Assembly (NCBI GenBank): GCA_047638695.1
Contig: JBLINY010000025.1
Location: 1 to 50,599 of the forward strand
DNA length: 50,599 nucleotides
Direction of reading: 5' to 3'
From: JAHECQ01 sp047638695
Lineage (GTDB): Bacteria; Actinomycetota; Acidimicrobiia; Acidimicrobiales; SZUA-35
Shown here one piece after another: positions 30,966 to 38,494 of the stretch; within the stretch, counting starts at the first letter, position 1; each line of letters begins with the position of its first letter. A program made the position numbers and the translations under genes. The notes under the pieces were generated by a model. It had not been told where the DNA came from. It worked only from the letters and a program-made list of their open reading frames with translations, and made no database searches.

Positions 30966-31649
30966 ATGATCGAACCTGCCACCCCATCTGAGGGGCTCGG
31001 GGTCCTGCACCTGTTCTGGAAGGTCGTACCGTTCGCTGATCCTGACGCCGCGCTCGCTGCCATCAAACGGGCGCAAGGCGAAGGTGATCAGGTGGTCACC
31101 GTGGCGATGTTGGGGCACAAGGCGGATCTGGCGGTGATGGTCCTCGGTGATGATCTCTGGCGTCTTCGTCGACTCCAGACCGAGCTGGCTCAGTCCGGTC
31201 TGGAACTGATCGACAGCTATCTGTCGATTACCGAGGTCAGCGAGTATGCGGCAGGCGTTCCTGACGAGATGAAACAGATGCGGTTGTACCCCGAGCTTCC
31301 TCCGGAAGGGAAGACGGCTTGGTGCTTCTATCCCATGAGCAAGCGGCGTGACCACGACGACAACTGGTTCACGCTTCCCTTCGACGAGCGACGGGACCTG
31401 ATGTACGAACACGGAACTTCAGGACGCAAGTTTGCCGGTCGTCTTACGCAGTTGATCACCTCGTCGACCGGACTTGATGACTACGAGTGGGGCGTCACAC
31501 TGTTCGCGCAACGTCCAGACGACCTCAAGGACGTTGTGTACACGATGCGATTTGATCAGGCATCGGCTGTTTACGCCGAGTTTGGGGCGTTTTACACCGG
31601 GATGGTGGCCGAGGCCGAGGACGTTTTCGCTGCTGTTGGATTGGTCTGA
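30966..31649 (+). CDS. hemQ: hydrogen peroxide-dependent heme synthase HemQ (chlorite dismutase family)
   Basis: 227 residues. HemQ (coproheme decarboxylase) turns coproheme into heme b with H2O2 in the coproporphyrin-dependent heme route of Gram-positive bacteria. The actinobacterial pattern WCFYPMSKRRDHDDNWFTLP carries the catalytic Tyr122. The proximal heme ligand is His149 in LMYEHGTSGRKFAGRL, and DDYEWGVTLFAQRPDDLKDV follows. The Arg that marks true chlorite dismutases at the distal site is not evident, which fits HemQ rather than chlorite removal. Other heme genes are not in this window. Confidence 0.93.
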   Translation: MIEPATPSEGLGVLHLFWKVVPFADPDAALAAIKRAQGEGDQVVTVAMLGHKADLAVMVLGDDLWRLRRLQTELAQSGLELIDSYLSITEVSEYAAGVPDEMKQMRLYPELPPEGKTAWCFYPMSKRRDHDDNWFTLPFDERRDLMYEHGTSGRKFAGRLTQLITSSTGLDDYEWGVTLFAQRPDDLKDVVYTMRFDQASAVYAEFGAFYTGMVAEAEDVFAAVGLV

Positions 31650-31685
31650 TCGACGGCCAACAGGACGAGAGGGGCTGTGATTGCG

Positions 31686-31691
31686 TACGCT
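31686..31691 (+). promoter_or_regulatory. leaderless-type -10 (TACGCT) for S1-domain gene
   Basis: TACGCT is followed by 7 nt and GTG 31699. An in-frame TTG at 31681, preceded by GAGAGGGG, is the competing start and would place this hexamer inside the coding region. Confidence 0.4.
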
Positions 31692-31698
31692 CGTCCTC

Positions 31699-33060
31699 GT
31701 GAGCGACACCGACGGGCCTCTTCCCGACGCCGATCCGGCTCCAGTGGAATCCGACCTACCTGACGCGGCCTCTATTTCTACGTCACCGATCGATGAAGGA
31801 ATTGGGCACGCGGAGCCACCCGAACCGGCGGCCGAGACCGACCCTGTGGTGAGCGAGCCACCTGAACCGGGGGCCGAGACCGAACCTGTGGTGAGCGGGG
31901 AAGCCGAACCAGGGGACCGTGCAGTAGAAGCTGTGCCCGTGGTCTCTGCATCGGCTCCGGCCACCAAGAAGCGCCCACCGACGCTCCCCCCGCCACCACC
32001 GGGCCGAGGATCGGCTCCCGCTGCGCCGCCGGTCGAGGTGGCGAACCCTGACGCTGGTCGCATTTCCGGGGGTATCGCGACCGTCATCAGCGAAGACGAA
32101 GTCGAGCTGGTGCTCGAAGATGGTCGGTTGGCCGTCATTCACCGCCGGAACTTCGCCCCGACCGATATCGCCGACCTCACCAAGGTTGTCACCCTTGGTG
32201 ACCGCCTCGAAGGGGCGGTGTTGGCTCGCGAGGATCCTCACGACCGAGTCGTGCTGTCGCGTGCTTGGGGCATCGAGAAGCGAGCGTGGGAGCGACTCAT
32301 TGAGGCGGCCGAAGCCCACACGGTCGTTGAAGGGAAAGTGACATCGGTTTCGAAGAATGGGCTGGTTGTCGACGTCGAAGGCGTTCGTGGCTTTGTCCCG
32401 ATGTCCCATGTTGGGATCGAACCCAACGAGAATCTTTCGTCGGTCAAAGGCCAGACACTCGAGCTGAAGATTATTGAGCTCGATCCCAGCCCCAAAAAGC
32501 GGCGGCTCGTCCTAAGTCGTCGGTCGGTGTTGCTCAAAGAGCAGCGCAAAGAAGCCCAATCAGCGCTCGCATCGCTCGTGGTCGGCGAAACCCGCACTGG
32601 CAAGGTCGAGTCGTTGTCCGACTATGGGGCCTTCGTCGATCTCGGTGGTCTGAGCGGCCTGGTCCACGTCTCGGAGTTGGCATGGACCCGGGTTCGCCAC
32701 CCCAGCGAAGTCGTGTCGGTTGGTGACGAGATCGAGGTGAAGATCCTCGAGGTGAAGGTGAAGAAGCGCCGAGTTCGCCTATCGCTGCGAGAAGTGGCGC
32801 CTGATCCCTTCGCCGAGGTAGAGGTGGGTTCGATCACCACCGCCAAGATTACGCGCCTCGTCGATTTCGGAGCGTTCGTAGACCTCGGCGGTGTCGAGGG
32901 TCTGGTGCACCTCTCAGAGCTGGCCGAGTACCGTGTTTCAGCCCCGGAAGAACTTGTGACCCCGGGTGAAGAAGTGATGGTCAAGGTGCTTTCGGTCGAC
33001 AAGAAACGACGGCGTATCGAGCTGTCGATTCGTCAGGCCATCAGTGACCAGTTCGGCTAG
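31699..33060 (+). CDS. ribosomal protein S1-like protein with four S1 domains
   Basis: 453 residues from GTG 31699 (459 from TTG 31681). An acidic, Pro/Ala/Val-rich N-terminal tail of about 110 residues includes a duplicated 14-residue unit. Four OB-fold S1 domains follow: GGIATVISEDEVELVLEDGR, GKVTSVSKNGLVVDVEGV, GKVESLSDYGAFVDLGGLSG and AKITRLVDFGAFVDLGGVEG. The last two are the best-conserved S1 type with a GLVHxSEL strand. The order of two diverged then two canonical domains is that of bacterial RpsA, which binds mRNA on the 30S subunit. Whether this is the sole RpsA or a paralogue cannot be decided here. The GTG of the next gene overlaps its end by 17 bases. Confidence 0.82.
   Translation: MSDTDGPLPDADPAPVESDLPDAASISTSPIDEGIGHAEPPEPAAETDPVVSEPPEPGAETEPVVSGEAEPGDRAVEAVPVVSASAPATKKRPPTLPPPPPGRGSAPAAPPVEVANPDAGRISGGIATVISEDEVELVLEDGRLAVIHRRNFAPTDIADLTKVVTLGDRLEGAVLAREDPHDRVVLSRAWGIEKRAWERLIEAAEAHTVVEGKVTSVSKNGLVVDVEGVRGFVPMSHVGIEPNENLSSVKGQTLELKIIELDPSPKKRRLVLSRRSVLLKEQRKEAQSALASLVVGETRTGKVESLSDYGAFVDLGGLSGLVHVSELAWTRVRHPSEVVSVGDEIEVKILEVKVKKRRVRLSLREVAPDPFAEVEVGSITTAKITRLVDFGAFVDLGGVEGLVHLSELAEYRVSAPEELVTPGEEVMVKVLSVDKKRRRIELSIRQAISDQFG
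31813..31896 (+). repeat. two-copy 42-nt direct repeat in the S1-gene tail
   Basis: 31813-31854 and 31855-31896 differ at only a few bases. They encode EPPEPAAETDPVVS and EPPEPGAETEPVVS. A third, decayed start (GEAEPG) follows. The repeat lies in the acidic N-terminal tail, outside the S1 domains. Confidence 0.85.
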
Positions 33061-33610
33061 CCCCGCCGACAATGCTGGCATCGGGGTGGCGCTGCCAACA
33101 CTGGCCGACGATGAAGCACAGCTAGCCGAGTTGGCCAAGAGTCTTTCGAGCGCTGCCCGCGCTGCCATCGGGCCGTGGGTGAGGGCTGCGGTGCTGGCGC
33201 GTCTTCCTGCGGGCTCTTCCATCGACGGACAAACAGGTTCCGCCAACTCCGAGTCAATCGCGTCGATAGGGCAGGCTCAGGAAACCGGATCTGCAGAGAA
33301 AGCCGCGACCGATGACGTTGGGGGCCGACTGGCCCAGCTTCTGCAGCTCGACATTGACCGACAGCGGACGAATCCGCTGTCGATCCTTCGGACAGCGGTG
33401 ACCTACCCCACCGAGGTACTCCAAGCCCGTGGTGTGGCCCCTGTTGGTCGCGACGCTGATGCGATCCGACTTCATCCACATGATCCCTATGACCTGACCC
33501 CCGGTGCGTTCGCTGATTTCGGACCAGAGGTTCACGAGGCCGGAATGAGATGGGGCGCGGGCAAGGCGCATGTTCACCTACGTCGACGGAGAATCGACGG
33601 TCAGCGGTGA
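33044..33610 (+). CDS. conserved-looking actinobacterial protein of unknown function
   Basis: 188 residues from GTG 33044, overlapping the S1 gene by 17 bases. The N-terminal half is helical and Ala-rich (AELAKSLSSAARAAIGPWVR, ARLPAG). A variable Ser/Gly/Gln-rich insert follows. The C-terminal third, DIDRQRTNPLSILRTAVTYP, then EVLQARGVAPVGRDADAI, YDLTPGAFADFGPEVHEAG and WGAGKAHVHLRRR, reads like a conserved module that I associate with hypothetical proteins in actinobacteria. No enzyme motif is visible. Its end overlaps the next gene in GTGA. The tight packing between an S1 protein, a receiver-like protein and glnD suggests co-regulation. Confidence 0.65.
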   Translation: MTSSASPADNAGIGVALPTLADDEAQLAELAKSLSSAARAAIGPWVRAAVLARLPAGSSIDGQTGSANSESIASIGQAQETGSAEKAATDDVGGRLAQLLQLDIDRQRTNPLSILRTAVTYPTEVLQARGVAPVGRDADAIRLHPHDPYDLTPGAFADFGPEVHEAGMRWGAGKAHVHLRRRRIDGQR

Positions 33611-33900
33611 GAGTTGCGGCGTTTGTTCCTGACCTAATGGACCGTTCTCGGTTCGACCAGCACGAAATCGCGTTCGTTCGCACGGCCGAGCAGGCACTGG
33701 CTTCCGGTGCATCGCTCATCCTGGTTGATATTGATGCCTGTAAGGATCTCGGACAGTTCCGGCTCGATGGAGTGACAGTCATCGGGTTTGGCTCGCACGT
33801 TGCCGAAGATCGGCATGTTGCTGCTCAGGCCGCCGGATTCGACGAGGTGCTCGCTCGTTCGGTGTTCTTCCGTCGACTCGATGACTTGGTTGGTTCATGA
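33607..33900 (+). CDS. small receiver-like (pseudo-response-regulator) protein of unknown function
   Basis: 97 residues from GTG 33607, overlapping the previous stop (GTGA). The order of short strands, RVAAFVPDLMDRSRF, LILVDID, VTVIGFGSHV and FDEVLARSVFFRRL, follows the alternating beta/alpha pattern of a CheY-type receiver. It has Asp residues at the end of the third-strand-like LILVDIDACK, but the acidic pair after the first strand is not clear. It may therefore be a stand-alone receiver-like fold that is not phosphorylated. Its stop overlaps the glnD ATG (ATGA). The fold assignment is by pattern only. Confidence 0.6.
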   Translation: MRVAAFVPDLMDRSRFDQHEIAFVRTAEQALASGASLILVDIDACKDLGQFRLDGVTVIGFGSHVAEDRHVAAQAAGFDEVLARSVFFRRLDDLVGS

Positions 33901-36188
33901 CAGCGAAGAAACAACCGCTCCTCGTGGCCCCCCATCTGGATGGCCGTGAATACACCAAGGCTCACGCCAATGCCGCCGACGAATGGTTCGGGGAGCTGTT
34001 TCGAACGGCCGTGCCGGACGCCGAGAACGTCGCTCTTCTTGCTGTTGGTGGCTACGGGCGCGGCGTCTTGTGGCCCTACAGCGACCTCGACGTTGTACTG
34101 GTGCATCACAAGCGCAAAGACATCGGGGAGCTTGCAGAGCGACTCTGGTACCCGGTGTGGGATCGAGGCTTGAAGCTCGGCTACACCGTTGTCACGGTGG
34201 ACGAAGCATTCGATCTGGCTGAGTCCGAGCTAGAAACAGCGACGTCGTATCTCGACTCTCGACTGGTGGCGGGTGACGCCGGGCTACACCGGCGATTTCG
34301 GGATCGGTCCGAGAAGCTCTGGCACAAGAAGTCCGAGCAGTTTCTGCTGCGCCTGTCGAAGTCGATCGACGAGCGTCACCGCACCGCCGGCGACGTCGCC
34401 TTCACCATCGAGCCTGATCTAAAGATGGGAAGAGGGGGACTCCGCGACCTCCAGGGAATGCGATGGGCTGAACGGGCCCAACGTGGATTCGCTACCGACC
34501 TGCTGGACGACCTCCAGGATGATTCCACCTTGCTGCTTTCGGTACGGCTCGAGCTGCACCGGCTAGCCGGTCGGGCCGGGGATGTGCTGAGTCTTGACGA
34601 CCAGCCCGACGTCGCAGCCGTCCTTGGTTATGACGACGATGCGGTACTGATGAAGGAGCTGGCTGAAGCTGGCCGCCGGGTGGGTTGGCACAGCGACGAA
34701 GCATGGGATCGGTGGCATCGTGACCACTCCCGCCCGCGACGAGGGCGACCGGTAGTGATGCTCGACGAGCACCTTCAGGTGCGGGAGGAACACATCGAAC
34801 TGAACCCCGACGTGGATGTGGCTGCCGACCCCCTTCTGTTGCTTCGAGTTGCCGATCTGGCGGCGAACAGAGACATGACAATCGGTCGGGCAACGCTTTC
34901 GGCGTTGGCCGAGCACGGTTCGCCGATCCCTGAGCCATGGCCCGAAGAGGCGCGTCGCCTCTTTGCTGGCATCTTTCTGGCTGGTGCACCGGCCATCGAC
35001 GTGGTGGAAGACCTCGATCATTTCGGTCTCATGGTTCGGCTGTTGCCCGAATGGGGGGCCGTTCGCTGCAAGCCACAACGCAATGTCATGCACACCTTCA
35101 CGGTCGATCGACACCTGTGTCAGGCCGCGGCCAACGCCGCTGCCTTGATCGACCGGGTGGTGCGGCCAGATCTCCTGGTCATTGGTGCTCTGCTGCACGA
35201 CATTGGCAAGGGGTACTCGGGTGACCACACCGAGGTCGGTATGGATGTCATTCGATCCATCGGTGAGCGCATGGGATATCCGGCTGAGGAAGTAGCGGTC
35301 CTTGTCGATCTTTGTCGGCTTCACCTACTCCTACCCGACGTTGCGACCCGTCGGGATCTCTCTGACAGCGGCACCATTCGAGCGGTTGCGGCGGCGGTTG
35401 ATTCCGTTGAGTTTCTTCATTTGCTGGCCGCTCTCACAGAAGCCGACTCCATGGCGACAGGTCCGTCGGCGTGGGGGTCTTGGAAGGCGGGTCTTCTCGC
35501 CGCGCTGGTCGAACGAACCGATCGGTTCCTAAGGGGCGACGGTGCAGACGAGTCAGCTCCCGATTTCCCTCCTCCCGAGACCTTGGCCCGCATGAGGCTG
35601 GGCGTTCGCGACGTCGTGACGCGGGGAGCAACCCTCAGCGTTGTTTCTCCCGATGAACCGCTGCTGTTCAGCCGAGTAGCGGGAGTCGTCGCCGTCAATG
35701 GGCTCGACGTGCTCGACGCGGCCGCGTACTCCGACGACGACGGGATGGCGGCTGCAGAGTTCATTGTTCAGACATCGACGGGAGCGCCCGTCGAATGGGA
35801 CAAGGCGGTCCAGATGGTGCATACAGCCCTCGACGGCCGCCTGGCGCTCAGTGCTCGGATTGCTCAACGAGGTAGGGCTTACGCCATCTATCAGCGTCGG
35901 CTGTCGGCGAATCCGCCTCGCCGCCTCGTCAATGTCGACAACGAAATCTCTGACACGTCCACGGTCATCGACGTACATGCCCCCGACACGGTCGGGCTGC
36001 TGTACCGGGTGACGCAAGCGTTCGGCGAGTTCGGCCTTGATATTCGCAGTGCCAAGGTGCAGACAATGGGACCCGAGGCGGTCGATAGCTTTTACATTTG
36101 CGATCGTCGCGGCCAGAAAATCACCGATAGGGCGATGTTGGACGAACTCGAATTGGCCCTTCGAGAAGCGATGGGAGAAGAAGCGTGA
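33897..36188 (+). CDS. glnD: [protein-PII] uridylyltransferase GlnD
   Basis: 763 residues, near the short end for the family. GlnD senses glutamine and adds or removes UMP (in some actinobacteria AMP) on PII proteins. The nucleotidyltransferase site GGYGRGVLWPYSDLD (51-65) has the catalytic Asp pair D63/D65. FTIEPDLKMGRGGLRDLQGM is the GlnD signature. The HD domain shows His399 in NVMHTFTVDRHLC and His434/Asp435 in LLHDIGKGYSGDH. Two ACT domains follow at about 590-665 (LFSRVAGVVAVNGLDVLDA) and 690-763 (VIDVHAPDTVGLLYRV), where glutamine is sensed. No glnB/glnK or amtB is in the window, unlike the common amtB-glnK-glnD order. Confidence 0.93.
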   Translation: MTAKKQPLLVAPHLDGREYTKAHANAADEWFGELFRTAVPDAENVALLAVGGYGRGVLWPYSDLDVVLVHHKRKDIGELAERLWYPVWDRGLKLGYTVVTVDEAFDLAESELETATSYLDSRLVAGDAGLHRRFRDRSEKLWHKKSEQFLLRLSKSIDERHRTAGDVAFTIEPDLKMGRGGLRDLQGMRWAERAQRGFATDLLDDLQDDSTLLLSVRLELHRLAGRAGDVLSLDDQPDVAAVLGYDDDAVLMKELAEAGRRVGWHSDEAWDRWHRDHSRPRRGRPVVMLDEHLQVREEHIELNPDVDVAADPLLLLRVADLAANRDMTIGRATLSALAEHGSPIPEPWPEEARRLFAGIFLAGAPAIDVVEDLDHFGLMVRLLPEWGAVRCKPQRNVMHTFTVDRHLCQAAANAAALIDRVVRPDLLVIGALLHDIGKGYSGDHTEVGMDVIRSIGERMGYPAEEVAVLVDLCRLHLLLPDVATRRDLSDSGTIRAVAAAVDSVEFLHLLAALTEADSMATGPSAWGSWKAGLLAALVERTDRFLRGDGADESAPDFPPPETLARMRLGVRDVVTRGATLSVVSPDEPLLFSRVAGVVAVNGLDVLDAAAYSDDDGMAAAEFIVQTSTGAPVEWDKAVQMVHTALDGRLALSARIAQRGRAYAIYQRRLSANPPRRLVNVDNEISDTSTVIDVHAPDTVGLLYRVTQAFGEFGLDIRSAKVQTMGPEAVDSFYICDRRGQKITDRAMLDELELALREAMGEEA

Positions 36189-36865
36189 ACAATGACGTCA
36201 CTGCCCAGGAGCTGTTGACATGGGCCGAATCGTTGGCTGGCATTGCTCGCACCGGGCTCGGGTTCTCCGAGGTTCCGTTTGAACGGGAACGCTACGAAGA
36301 AATCTTGGCCGTCGCCGGCGACATTCGAGCACGAGTTGATGGCGAGCAAGCCTCGGACTTCAAGGAAGAGTGGTTGAAGATCGTTGGCGATGGCATCGCC
36401 GGTTACGTCACGCCCAAGGTCGCAATCGGCGCTGTCGTCGGGGACGACGAAGGTCGCCTCCTTCTGATCCAGCGAGCCGACAGCGGCGTTTGGCTGTATC
36501 CGACCGGGTGGGCTGATATCGGCTACTCGCCGGCTGAAGTGGCGGTAAAAGAGGTGTGGGAGGAAACCGGCATTCGCTGCGAGGTGGTGAAGCCACTGGC
36601 TATCCACGATGGTCTTCGGCTGGGGTTCAGTCGCATCCCGCTGTATTCGATTGTGTTTCACTGCCGCGCGGTCGGCGGAGCCCTCAGCCCTCATCCACAG
36701 GAATGCCTCGACGCCCAGTGGTTTACCCGAGACAATCTCCCTGAACCCATCGCTAGCTTCGACCGCTGGGGAGACCTGGCCTTTCGAGCCGTCGACGGCG
36801 ACGACGTCGAGACCTCGTTTGATGCTCCCCGAGATCCCGTGTGGCGGGGCGATCCTCACGCCTAA
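36185..36865 (+). CDS. NUDIX hydrolase with Nudix_N domain
   Basis: 226 residues from GTG 36185, overlapping the glnD stop by four bases. The N-terminal 65 residues (ELLTWAESLAGIARTGLGFS, then a YEEILAVAGDIRA helix) are the Nudix_N helical domain found before some nucleotide-sugar or CDP-type pyrophosphatases. The Nudix box reads GYSPAEVAVKEVWEETGI, close to GX5EX7REUXEEXGU with Lys replacing Arg. TPKVAIGAVVGDDEGRLLLI and SGVWLYPTGWADIG precede it. It cleaves a nucleoside diphosphate linked to another group; the substrate is unknown. It is the last gene of the overlapping S1-to-glnD run and converges on the PAC2 gene after 11 bases. Confidence 0.87.
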   Translation: MNNDVTAQELLTWAESLAGIARTGLGFSEVPFERERYEEILAVAGDIRARVDGEQASDFKEEWLKIVGDGIAGYVTPKVAIGAVVGDDEGRLLLIQRADSGVWLYPTGWADIGYSPAEVAVKEVWEETGIRCEVVKPLAIHDGLRLGFSRIPLYSIVFHCRAVGGALSPHPQECLDAQWFTRDNLPEPIASFDRWGDLAFRAVDGDDVETSFDAPRDPVWRGDPHA

Positions 36866-36876
36866 TGTCGCGGGAT

Positions 36877-37713
36877 CTACTGCTCCTTAAGGAACTGTTC
36901 GAGCTCTTCGATGAGCTCGGCACCTGAGCCTGGGCCCATGGAGTCGTACTGAGATTCAAGCCGCTCGACGTACGCCCGGGTGTCGTCGTCTTCGCTGACC
37001 AGTTCGGTGATCTGTGACTCGTAGTCGGCCGTAGCCTCGACGAGGTCGCCGCCGAGGATGGGGAATCCGAGGATCTGCGCGAGCCGATCGACCAGCGCCA
37101 ACGCGGCCTTCGGTGAGTTGGCGTGGGGTACGTAGCTGGGAACGGCAGCCCAGAGCGATACCGAGTCGATGCCTTCGCGTTGGAAGGCGCTGTGGATGAC
37201 ACCGACGATGCCAGTCGGGCCCTCGTAGCTGGAGGGTTCGAGATCTAGCTTGGAGCCAAGCTCAGCGTTGTCGGTCGATCCGTAGATGGTTGTTGGCCGC
37301 GAGTGGGCGACATCGGCGATCAGTGCTCCTAGCGAGATGACAAGTTCGACGCCGAGTTCTTTTGCTAGGCCGACAATCTGCTCGGAATAGGTGCGCCATC
37401 GGAGCTGCGGCTCAAGCCCGCTGACAACGATCACATCGCGGTCGTCGTCGGTTCGCACCGAAGCTGAGAACTCGTTGATTGGCCAGGCAATGCTGCGCTC
37501 GCCGTTGTCAAGGTTCACGATCGGCCGAGTGTCGGTGAAGTCGTAGAAGATCTCGGCGTCGATATCGGCGAACGGGGCGGCATCGAGACGGTCGGCGATG
37601 TGGCGGGCCGCAGTTGACGCGGCGTCACCCGCGTCGTTCCAACCTTCGAACGCAAGCACTAAGACAGGCCGGCGGAGTGCGGGTCGTTCGTCGGTCCAGC
37701 GAATGTGCTCCAC
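36877..37713 (-). CDS. PAC2-family protein (proteasome assembly chaperone-like)
   Basis: 278 residues from GTG 37713; another in-frame GTG lies 6 bases earlier. PAC2 proteins are relatives of the eukaryotic and archaeal proteasome assembly chaperone 2 and are common in actinobacteria. Visible family patterns are RPVLVLAFEGWNDAGDAAS, EIFYDFTDTRP, VIVVSGLEPQLRWRTYSEQI, SLGALIADVAHSRPT and SYEGPTGIVGVIHSAFQREG. The tail is an acidic coiled-coil-like helix (RAYVERLESQYDSMG...ELIEELEQFLKEQ). TACCAT stands 7 nt before GTG 37713. The bacterial function is not firmly known. The gene is divergent from the acetyltransferase. Confidence 0.88.
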   Translation of the reverse strand: MEHIRWTDERPALRRPVLVLAFEGWNDAGDAASTAARHIADRLDAAPFADIDAEIFYDFTDTRPIVNLDNGERSIAWPINEFSASVRTDDDRDVIVVSGLEPQLRWRTYSEQIVGLAKELGVELVISLGALIADVAHSRPTTIYGSTDNAELGSKLDLEPSSYEGPTGIVGVIHSAFQREGIDSVSLWAAVPSYVPHANSPKAALALVDRLAQILGFPILGGDLVEATADYESQITELVSEDDDTRAYVERLESQYDSMGPGSGAELIEELEQFLKEQ

Positions 37714-37720
37714 CCCCACG

Positions 37721-37726
37721 ATGGTA
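37721..37726 (-). promoter_or_regulatory. leaderless-type -10 (TACCAT) for PAC2 gene
   Basis: TACCAT on the minus strand, 7 nt, then GTG 37713. It favours that start over GTG 37719. Confidence 0.4.
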
Positions 37727-37790
37727 GCCGTGGCGGCACAAAATCTCGTTCGCGAGTCGAGGGACCCATGCCAGAGCGTTCCAATGTGTT

Positions 37791-37796
37791 CATAAT
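37791..37796 (+). promoter_or_regulatory. leaderless-type -10 (CATAAT) for GNAT gene
   Basis: CATAAT, five of six matches to TATAAT, is followed by 6 nt and GTG 37803. There is no ribosome site. Confidence 0.45.
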
Positions 37797-37802
37797 GGGT
37801 CC

Positions 37803-38231
37803 GTGCAGATCTATGAGGTCACCGAGGTCAACGACGAGCTTGTGGCAGCGTTCGAACGCCTAATTCCGCAGCTTTCTTCATCCAATCCGCCTCCAACTCG
37901 CGACGAGCTTCAATTCATGGCCGACTCGCCAGCATCGGTGTTGTTGGTAGCCGAGGAGGATGGCTACATTTACGGCAGCCTGACGCTCGCACTGTTCCGG
38001 ATTCCGACAGGTCTGCGGGCCTGGATCGAAGACGTCGTGGTTGACTCCGAGGCTCGAGGAAAGGGCGTCGGGAGGTTGCTGAATGAAACAGCCATCGGGC
38101 GGGCCCAGGCTGAGGGGGCTGGCACGGTCGATCTCACGTCTCGTCCCAGTCGCGAGGCGGCGAACCGTCTCTACCAACGGTTGGGTTTCAAGGCTCGCGA
38201 GACCAATATTTACCGTTACGAGCTGAAGTAG
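37803..38231 (+). CDS. GNAT-family N-acetyltransferase
   Basis: 142 residues, GTG start. It transfers an acetyl group from acetyl-CoA to an amine on an unknown acceptor. The fold is visible as VLLVAEEDGYIYGSLTLALF (strands 2-4), AWIEDVVVDSEARGKGVGRL with the acetyl-CoA P-loop variant RGKGVGRLL, and the C-terminal TSRPSREAANRLYQRLGFKA with the conserved AxxLYxxxGF motif. It stands alone on the plus strand between the divergent PAC2 gene and a convergent small ORF. Confidence 0.9.
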   Translation: MQIYEVTEVNDELVAAFERLIPQLSSSNPPPTRDELQFMADSPASVLLVAEEDGYIYGSLTLALFRIPTGLRAWIEDVVVDSEARGKGVGRLLNETAIGRAQAEGAGTVDLTSRPSREAANRLYQRLGFKARETNIYRYELK

Positions 38232-38241
38232 GTCAGCCGGT

Positions 38242-38418
38242 TTAGCGGTCCCGCAACACGCCGATCAGGGTGCCGAGTGCTTGGAGCGATTGCTCGCGTC
38301 GCATTCCCCATGATCCCGGCGGCAACATCGCCACGGACCGACGAACCTGTTCCCACGCCTCGGGCGTTGTGACGTCGTCGACAAGGTCGGGTGGGGTCAT
38401 TGGAGTATTGTCCTGCAT
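38242..38418 (-). CDS. small protein of unknown function (58 aa)
   Basis: A 58-residue frame, starting MQDNTPMTPPDLVDDV and ending LQALGTLIGVLRDR. The middle reads TTPEAWEQVRRSVAMLPPGS, an amphipathic helix with Trp and Arg. TACAGT lies exactly 6 nt before the ATG at 38418, the same geometry as other first genes in the window. A second ATG (residue 7) has GCAGGA upstream. It fills the otherwise empty gap between the GNAT gene and the PQQ-type dehydrogenase. The stop is 11 bases from the GNAT stop. I recognise no family. Confidence 0.5.
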   Translation of the reverse strand: MQDNTPMTPPDLVDDVTTPEAWEQVRRSVAMLPPGSWGMRREQSLQALGTLIGVLRDR

Positions 38419-38424
38419 GGATCG

Positions 38425-38430
38425 ACTGTA
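38425..38430 (-). promoter_or_regulatory. leaderless-type -10 (TACAGT) for small ORF
   Basis: TACAGT on the minus strand, 6 nt, then ATG 38418. Confidence 0.4.
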
Positions 38431-38494
38431 TCGCGTGATCGAACATACGTTCGGTCGCGGTTTCGTTCAGGCGCTCGTTCGCTCAATAGCGTCT

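Noticed and set aside
30078..31412. 444-codon minus-strand open frame opposite fdhD and hemQ
   Set aside because: Both plus-strand genes carry their catalytic motifs; the antisense product is low-complexity Arg/His-rich.
31678..31698. TTG start at 31681 for the S1-domain protein
   Set aside because: It has a passable GAGAGGGG site, so it is not excluded, but the TACGCT plus 7 nt arrangement favours GTG 31699. I kept the shorter form.
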